Source: an uncultured Pseudomonadota bacterium (GTDB lineage: Bacteria; Pseudomonadota; Gammaproteobacteria; Burkholderiales; Thiobacillaceae). Taken from it: a DNA stretch of 10,141 nucleotides. The DNA is taken from positions 1 to 10,141 of the forward strand of contig CAIXFP010000171.1 of the NCBI GenBank assembly GCA_903918705.1. Reading direction: 5' to 3'. Made by a program: the position numbers and the translations under genes. Of this stretch, positions 5,769 to 10,141 are shown one piece after another (within the stretch, counting starts at the first letter, position 1; the number at the start of each line of letters is the position of its first letter). A model generated the notes under the pieces. The model ran no database searches and was not told the origin of the DNA. It saw only the letters and a list, made by a program, of their open reading frames with translations.

Positions 5769-7154
5769 TCAACGTCCTCCTTGCAGTAAATGTCGAACTC
5801 CATCCTCATCCCAGCCGGTTTGCGCCACCTTGAGCAGCACCGCCCCTTCCTCCGGCAATACGGTCACCGCCTCGACGCCGGCGAACACCTTGAGATTGCT
5901 GGCCAGGCGCCGCGCCTCCTCCTCCGTGAGGGTGCCGACGTGGAACATCTGGGTCTTCACCCGCGGCGGCGTGGCCATGCTCGCCGCCAGCACCAGCCAG
6001 ACGGCCATCAGGCCGGCGCAGAAGGCGAATACGGCGCCGAAACCCAGGTGTTGCGCCAGCCAGCCGCCGACGGCGCCGCCGAAGAACAGGCCGAGAGCCT
6101 GGGAGGTGTTGTAGACCCCCATGGCGGTGCCCTTGGATTCCGGCGGGGCGATCTTGGACACCAGCGAAGGCAGCGTGGCTTCCAGGATGTTGAAAGCCAC
6201 GAAGTAGGAGAACAGGGCCGCCACCACGCCCCAGAACAGGTGCATGGACAGGGAAAGACTGACCTGGGCGACGAACATCAGGGCGATGGCGGCCACGAAC
6301 ACCTTTTTCAACTCGCCGCGCTTCTCGCCGTAGATGATGGCCGGCACCAGGATCACCAGGGAGGCCAGCATCACCGGCAGGTAGACCAGCCAGTGCCGGG
6401 TGGCATCCAGGCCGCCCGCCACCAGGGCGAAGGGCACCACGGTGAACATGGCCATCTGGGCGGCATGCAGGGAAAAGATGCCCCAGTTCAGGCGCAGCAG
6501 TTCGCCATTGCGCAACACGTCCTTGAGCCGTGCCGGGTTGGCTTCGGCATCGGAGTGGAAGGCGGTGGCGCCGGGGTTGGGCGTCACGAAGCGGATCACG
6601 ACGATGGCCAGCAGGGCCAGCACGCCGGTCATGGCGAACATGCCGGGGACGCCGATCCAGCGGTAGAACACCGGGCCGGCGGCCAGGGAAAAGGCGAAGG
6701 CCAGGCCGATGCTGCTGCCGATCAGGGCCATGGCATGGGTGCGCTTTTCCTCCCGGGTGAGGTCCGCCAGCAATGCCATGATGGCCGCCGAGATGGCGCC
6801 AGCGCCCTGCAGGGCGCGGCCGATCAGTATGTCCTGGAGGTCCGTGGCGCGGGCCGCGTAGAAACTGCCCAGGGCGAACAGGACGAGGCCGAGGATGATC
6901 ACCGGCTTGCGCCCGAAGCGGTCCGAGGCCATGCCGAAGGGTATCAGCAGGATCGCCTGGGTGAGGCCGTACATGCCCAGGGTGAGGCCGATCATCTCGT
7001 GGTTCTCGCCGCCCGGCAGGGTCTTCGCATAAAGGGCGAACACCGGCAGGATCAGGAACATGCCCAGCATGCGCAGCCCGAATATGCCGGCCAGGGAGAA
7101 CGTGGCGCGGCGTTCGGTTAAGGTCATGGGGTTGGGGTCGGTGCGTCGGGACAT
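5769..7154 (-). CDS. MFS transporter, YajR-like, with C-terminal YAM-type domain
   Basis: The product is 461 residues if started at MSRRTDP. It has the twelve-helix MFS pattern, beginning FGLRMLGMFLILPVFALYA in helix 1. The helix 2-3 motif A is GMASDRFGRKP at about residues 74-84. After the last helix, residues 398-461 form a soluble tail (KTQMFHVGTLTEEEARRL...) with the alpha/beta make-up of the YAM domain of E. coli YajR, a proton-driven exporter of unknown substrate. Start choice is uncertain. The ATG at 7154 has AGGAG 13 bases upstream, which is long; the ATG at 7127 (MTLTERRA) has none but fits family N termini; the frame is open to 7211. The stop abuts the ssb start, so this is an MFS-ssb operon, an order I recall from other Betaproteobacteria, where uvrA is often nearby; no uvrA lies in this window. 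Confidence 0.88.
   Translation of the reverse strand: MSRRTDPNPMTLTERRATFSLAGIFGLRMLGMFLILPVFALYAKTLPGGENHEMIGLTLGMYGLTQAILLIPFGMASDRFGRKPVIILGLVLFALGSFYAARATDLQDILIGRALQGAGAISAAIMALLADLTREEKRTHAMALIGSSIGLAFAFSLAAGPVFYRWIGVPGMFAMTGVLALLAIVVIRFVTPNPGATAFHSDAEANPARLKDVLRNGELLRLNWGIFSLHAAQMAMFTVVPFALVAGGLDATRHWLVYLPVMLASLVILVPAIIYGEKRGELKKVFVAAIALMFVAQVSLSLSMHLFWGVVAALFSYFVAFNILEATLPSLVSKIAPPESKGTAMGVYNTSQALGLFFGGAVGGWLAQHLGFGAVFAFCAGLMAVWLVLAASMATPPRVKTQMFHVGTLTEEEARRLASNLKVFAGVEAVTVLPEEGAVLLKVAQTGWDEDGVRHLLQGGR
5776..5782 (-). promoter_or_regulatory. ssb ribosome binding site inside the MFS gene
   Basis: The minus strand reads AAGGAGG here, 7 bases before the ssb ATG and within the last codons (LQGGR) of the MFS gene. 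It fixes the ssb start and ties ssb translation to the upstream gene. Confidence 0.85.
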
Positions 7155-7303
7155 GGTGATGGGCAGGCTCCTGGCGAGCCGAAAAGCGGTTTGGGAATCA
7201 AGGCGCGGCATTCTAACAGCCTGCCTTGCGGGAGACTGTCGCCACAGGTGGAATGCCCGATGCGGTTTCCCGGCGTGCCGCCCTATCTGGATTTCGGATG
7301 TTC

Positions 7304-7317
7304 AGGTATTTTTACCT
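7304..7317. promoter_or_regulatory. Perfect small palindrome upstream of the sensor kinase gene
   Basis: AGGTA-TTTT-TACCT is a perfect 5-bp inverted repeat with a 4-base centre, ending 36 bp before the kinase ATG. It lies in the 199-bp gap between the divergent MFS and kinase genes and could be an operator or a short RNA hairpin. Nothing else in that gap was convincing as a promoter. Confidence 0.3.
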
Positions 7318-7353
7318 TTCGGCAAGAATCGGGACGGTGTGGAGAAACGCGAT

Positions 7354-8433
7354 ATGGAATCAGCCTGGAACGGCATCGAGCGGCGCGGCCAGGGAGCGAC
7401 CGGGCTGAGCCCGGCCGAGGCGCAGTTGCGCAGCATCCTGCAGGCTTCTCCGGCGGGCATCGGCTTGAGCATCGATCGCATCATCCAGTCGGTCAGCACG
7501 GCCATGACCACGATGACCGGTTATGCCGCAGAGGAACTGATCGGACAATCGATCCGCCTCCTCTATCCCAGCGACGAGGATTTCGCCCAGGCCGGCCACG
7601 AGAAATACACCCAGATCGCGCAACGCGGCATCGGGGCCGTGGAAACCCGCTGGCGGCGCAAGGACGGCGCCATCCTGCATATCCTCCTGTCGGCGGTGCC
7701 GATCGATCCTGACGATCTTTCGCGCGGCGTGAGCTTTGCCGCCCTCGACATCACCTTGCGCAAGGAACTGGAGCAGCGCCGCCTGGCCGACATGGAAAGG
7801 CAGAGGGAAGTGCTGGTGCGCGAAGTGCATCACCGCATCAAGAACAACCTGCAAAGCGTGGCCGGCCTGTTGCGCCGGGAACTGGGCCTGTTCATGGAAC
7901 TCGACCCCCATCTGGAAAAGGCCATCACTCAGGTCCACGCCATCGCCGTGGTGCACGGCCTGCAAAGTGTCGATCCGGACGAGGCGATCCGCCTCTGCGA
8001 TACCGTGGGCCATATCTGCGCGACGGTGGGGGAGCAGACGCTGCGCCCCCTGGAGTTTCGCATCGAGAATGAGCACACCTCGTTTCGTCCGGTACAGATC
8101 AATCGTGACGAAGCCGTGGCCATCGCCCTCATCCTGAATGAACTCATCCTCAACGCGGTCAAACACTCCCCGGAACCGGCCCCGGCGCCGCAAGTACTGC
8201 TCCACGCGGACGGCGCCCGCGGGCAGATCGCCATCCGCAACACGCCGTCCGGCGGCGCCGAGTTCGACCTGGACAGCGGCTTCGGCCTGAACACCGGCCT
8301 GCGCCTGGTGAAATCCCTCCTGCCCGAGCGGGGGGCGCGTCTGAGCTATGCCCGCGAGGCGGGCAATGTCCTTTGCACCGTCCTGCGTCTGGAGGCACCC
8401 GTGGTCCAGGCGATAACCCTGAAAGGAAGCTGA
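7354..8433 (+). CDS. PAS-domain sensor histidine kinase, HisKA_2 type
   Basis: This 359-residue kinase has no membrane segment and is probably cytoplasmic. A PAS domain covers about residues 22-140 (including SILQASPAGIGL, TTMTGYAAEELIG and FAALDITLRKELE). The dimerisation and phosphorylation region carries EVHHRIKNNLQS, with H159/H160 as phosphoacceptor candidates, typical of HisKA_2 kinases. The ATPase domain has the N-box LNELILNAVKHS (N262, N267) and a glycine-rich lid GFGLNTGLRLVKSL (309-322). The usual DxG of the ATP pocket is replaced by IRNTPSGG (294-301). The ATG at 7354 has GGAG 9 bases upstream (7341-7344). The frame is open to 7060 but that part overlaps the divergent MFS gene. 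The next gene, 2 bp downstream, is an ANTAR response regulator, as in EutW-EutV. The ligand sensed is unknown. Confidence 0.9.
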   Translation: MESAWNGIERRGQGATGLSPAEAQLRSILQASPAGIGLSIDRIIQSVSTAMTTMTGYAAEELIGQSIRLLYPSDEDFAQAGHEKYTQIAQRGIGAVETRWRRKDGAILHILLSAVPIDPDDLSRGVSFAALDITLRKELEQRRLADMERQREVLVREVHHRIKNNLQSVAGLLRRELGLFMELDPHLEKAITQVHAIAVVHGLQSVDPDEAIRLCDTVGHICATVGEQTLRPLEFRIENEHTSFRPVQINRDEAVAIALILNELILNAVKHSPEPAPAPQVLLHADGARGQIAIRNTPSGGAEFDLDSGFGLNTGLRLVKSLLPERGARLSYAREAGNVLCTVLRLEAPVVQAITLKGS

Positions 8434-8435
8434 CC

Positions 8436-8987
8436 ATGGTGAAAATCCTGGTGGCCGATGATGACCGGGTGGTGTTGTTCACCCTGGCGGAAGGCTTGCG
8501 CGAAGCCGGCTTTGCGGTGATCGAGGCGCGCGACGGACTGCGGGCGCTGGAACTTTGCCGCGGCGAACGACCCGATCTGGCCCTGCTCGACATCCGCATG
8601 CCCGGCCTCGACGGCCTGGAACTGGCGCGGCGACTGCGCGAGGAAACGACGGTGCCGTTCCTGTTCTTTTCCGCCTACGACGACGAGGAGTTGGTACAAC
8701 GGGCAGTGAAGCTCGGCGCGCTGGGCTACCTGGTCAAGCCCATCGACGTGGCGCGCATCGTGCCCATGCTACACGCCGCCCTGGCCCGTTCCGTCGATCT
8801 CGAAGGCCTGCGCGGCGCCCTGCAAAGCAACCGCCTCATCGGCACCGCCGTGGGCATCGCCATGCGCCAGTGGGGCCTGGACCAGCAGGCGGCCTTCGAA
8901 CGCCTGCGCAAGCGGGCCCGCGACCGCTCCGTCAAGCTGATCGACATCGCCCGGGAAGTGGTGGCAAACGGCACCTGCCCCGACTGA
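8436..8987 (+). CDS. Response regulator with receiver and ANTAR RNA-binding domain
   Basis: The 183-residue product has a receiver domain at about 1-118: acidic pocket D8-D10, phosphoacceptor D52 in LLDIRMPGLDG, S79 and K101 (LVKPID). An ANTAR domain follows at about 122-177, with the pattern L-x3-L-x2-N-x2-IGTAVGIAM and AFERLRKRARDRS...DIAREVV. ANTAR regulators such as EutV, NasT and AmiR bind paired hexaloop hairpins in leader RNA and prevent termination. The ATG at 8436 has AAGGAAG upstream (8423-8429). The frame is open further up to 8373 but overlaps the kinase gene. Together with the kinase it forms a two-component system that should act on RNA. No matching paired hexaloop target was found in this window. 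Confidence 0.95.
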   Translation: MVKILVADDDRVVLFTLAEGLREAGFAVIEARDGLRALELCRGERPDLALLDIRMPGLDGLELARRLREETTVPFLFFSAYDDEELVQRAVKLGALGYLVKPIDVARIVPMLHAALARSVDLEGLRGALQSNRLIGTAVGIAMRQWGLDQQAAFERLRKRARDRSVKLIDIAREVVANGTCPD

Positions 8988-9243
8988 CGGACAGTCGCCG
9001 CGCCAGCCCGGGCTCCAGGTTCAGGGCAACCGCGGCGAGGCCTAAAGTTTTTGGTAAGCTTGCCGTAAGAAACGCCTTCTTGCGTTAGTCACCAGAATCA
9101 ACCCGGGGGCCCAAACCACTGTCCCGCCTCATTTCATTCCGGATCGGCCGCGTCCTGGCGGCACCGGTGCAGGAGCGGTACATGTCGGTACGACACTACA
9201 CAACCCTCGGGCGGAGCCAGCCACGGCACGCGCCTGCCCACAC
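8988..9243 (+). other. 256-bp intergenic region with two hairpin-forming stretches
   Basis: A 7-bp inverted repeat CGCCGCG (8996-9002) and CGCGGCG (9031-9037) encloses the palindrome AGCCCGGGCT (9005-9014) and a small stem GGTT-N6-AACC (9018-9031). A T5 run follows at 9048-9052, ten bases after the stem, so it could be a weak terminator. Next comes CGTAAGAA-ACGCC-TTCTTGCG (9064-9084), an 8-bp stem with one G-U pair and a 5-nt loop. The remaining stretch to 9243 shows no Shine-Dalgarno and no convincing promoter for the following PAS gene. Confidence 0.4.
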
Positions 9244-10141
9244 ATGACGCGCCCGGCCCACCACCGCCACGCCACCGCGCCCTGCTCCCTGCTGGGCACG
9301 CCGGAGTGCCCCGTCGACAGCCGGCTGCGCGATCTCCAGACACACCGGGAAGAACTGGAAGCGCGCAACGAAGCCTTGCGCCGCAGTCAGGCCGCTCTGG
9401 AAGCCTCGCAACGGGCCTTGCGGGAAAGCGAGGCCAGCCACCGCCTGATGCTCCATGCCGCCCCGGTCGCCATCCTGGCCATGAACCGGCATGGCCGCAT
9501 CACCCAGGCCAATACCCAGGCCGAAGCCATGTTCGGCTACCCGGCAATGGGCATGATCGGCCTGGTTATCGAAGACTTGCTCCCGGAGAGATTCCGCGCC
9601 GACCATCTCGGCTATCGGGCCCGCAACCCGGATAGCCCGGCGCGACACCGCATCATGGGCATGGACGGTGGCGACTTCTTCGGTCTGCGCCGGGACGGCG
9701 GCGAATTCCCGGTGGAGGTCGGCCTGGGCTCCTTCGACCTGCATGGCGAACGCTTCGTGGTGGTCAGCGTCAACGACATCACGGAACGCAGGAGGGCCGA
9801 GGAAGACCAGCGCATCGCCGCCATCGCCTTCGAATCGCAAGCCGGCATGTTGGTCACCGACGCCGAGGGCGTCATCGTCCGCGTCAACCAGGCCTTTACC
9901 CGCCTGACCGGATACGGCGCCGAGGAGGCCATCGGCAAGACCGCGGCCATGCTGCGCTCCGGGCGCCACGCCGGCGACTTCTACCGGCGCATGTGGGGCG
10001 CCATCCGGGACAAGGGGCATTGGCAGGGAGAAATATGGAATCGGCGCAAGAACGGCAAGATCTACGCCGAATGGCTGACCATCACCGCCGTGGCCAAGCC
10101 CGGCGGCGGAATCAGCCATTACATCGGCACGTTCTCCGACA
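9244..10141 (+). CDS. Tandem-PAS signalling protein, N-terminal part (cut by window edge)
   Basis: The first 299 codons are seen. No transmembrane segment is present. A likely coiled coil lies at about residues 24-68 (heptad-like EELEARNEALRRSQAALEAS). PAS 1 spans about 66-182 (LMLHAAPVAILAMNRHGRI, ending VVSVNDITERRRAEE), and PAS 2 starts near 190 (FESQAGMLVTDAEGV, LTGYGAEEAIGK, KGHWQGEIWNRRKNGK) and reaches the edge at YIGTFSD. This PAS style, ending GTFSDIT, is common ahead of GGDEF and EAL domains in Betaproteobacteria, so a cyclic-di-GMP enzyme is likely but its output lies outside the window; a histidine kinase is the alternative. The ATG at 9244 is the only ATG or GTG after the in-frame stop at 9055-9057, yet it lacks a Shine-Dalgarno. 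The 256-bp gap suggests separate transcription from the kinase pair. Confidence 0.8.
   Translation, partial: MTRPAHHRHATAPCSLLGTPECPVDSRLRDLQTHREELEARNEALRRSQAALEASQRALRESEASHRLMLHAAPVAILAMNRHGRITQANTQAEAMFGYPAMGMIGLVIEDLLPERFRADHLGYRARNPDSPARHRIMGMDGGDFFGLRRDGGEFPVEVGLGSFDLHGERFVVVSVNDITERRRAEEDQRIAAIAFESQAGMLVTDAEGVIVRVNQAFTRLTGYGAEEAIGKTAAMLRSGRHAGDFYRRMWGAIRDKGHWQGEIWNRRKNGKIYAEWLTITAVAKPGGGISHYIGTFSD

Noticed and set aside
5790..7121. A 443-codon rightward open frame opposite the MFS gene
   Set aside because: It is rich in G, H, Q and E without any known motif, and the opposite strand encodes a textbook transporter.
9018..9084. ANTAR antitermination target made of two hairpins
   Set aside because: One loop is CAGGGC, lacking A at position 1, and the other has five bases, so the paired hexaloop rule is not met.
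9196..10119. A 307-codon leftward open frame opposite the tandem-PAS gene
   Set aside because: The plus strand encodes two convincing PAS domains; the reverse frame shows no domain.

Overview
The window is GC-rich DNA with proteobacterial genes. The gene families, the order MFS transporter then ssb, and an NnrS gene behind FNR/DNR-type boxes suggest a Betaproteobacterium able to respire nitrogen oxides, perhaps near Rhodocyclales. That placement is inference from family resemblance and no search was run.

Left part (1-1106): a minus-strand unit encodes a 115-aa membrane protein of unknown function followed by the N-terminal third of an NnrS-family protein that runs off the left edge. Upstream lie three perfect 14-bp palindromes of the FNR/DNR/NNR type (726-739, 766-779, 821-834). 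On the other side of them, reading rightward, is a very small single-TM ORF (from 907) that appears to carry a one-base frameshift. Two different GTAG-headed hairpin repeats resembling REP elements fill the gap (1037-1106) before the next gene.

Centre-left (1125-5098): a leftward pair encodes an HPP-family membrane protein and then a 762-aa molybdopterin/[4Fe-4S] oxidoreductase of the DMSO-reductase superfamily with no export signal. A LysR-type regulator is divergent from this pair across an AT-rich gap with an inverted repeat, and is its likely regulator. The 178-bp gap after lysR holds a 9-bp inverted repeat and a B12-box-like sequence that may be a shrunken cobalamin riboswitch with no target gene.

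Centre-right (5277-7154): a YajR-like MFS transporter and ssb form a tightly coupled leftward operon, with the stop and start codons abutting and the ssb Shine-Dalgarno inside the transporter gene.

Right part (7354-10141): rightward genes encode a PAS sensor kinase of the HisKA_2 type and, 2 bp later, a receiver-ANTAR response regulator, an EutW/EutV-like pair expected to act by RNA antitermination. After a 256-bp gap comes the start of a tandem-PAS signalling protein, cut by the right edge. No CRISPR array, tRNA, rRNA, transposase or integrase gene was seen.
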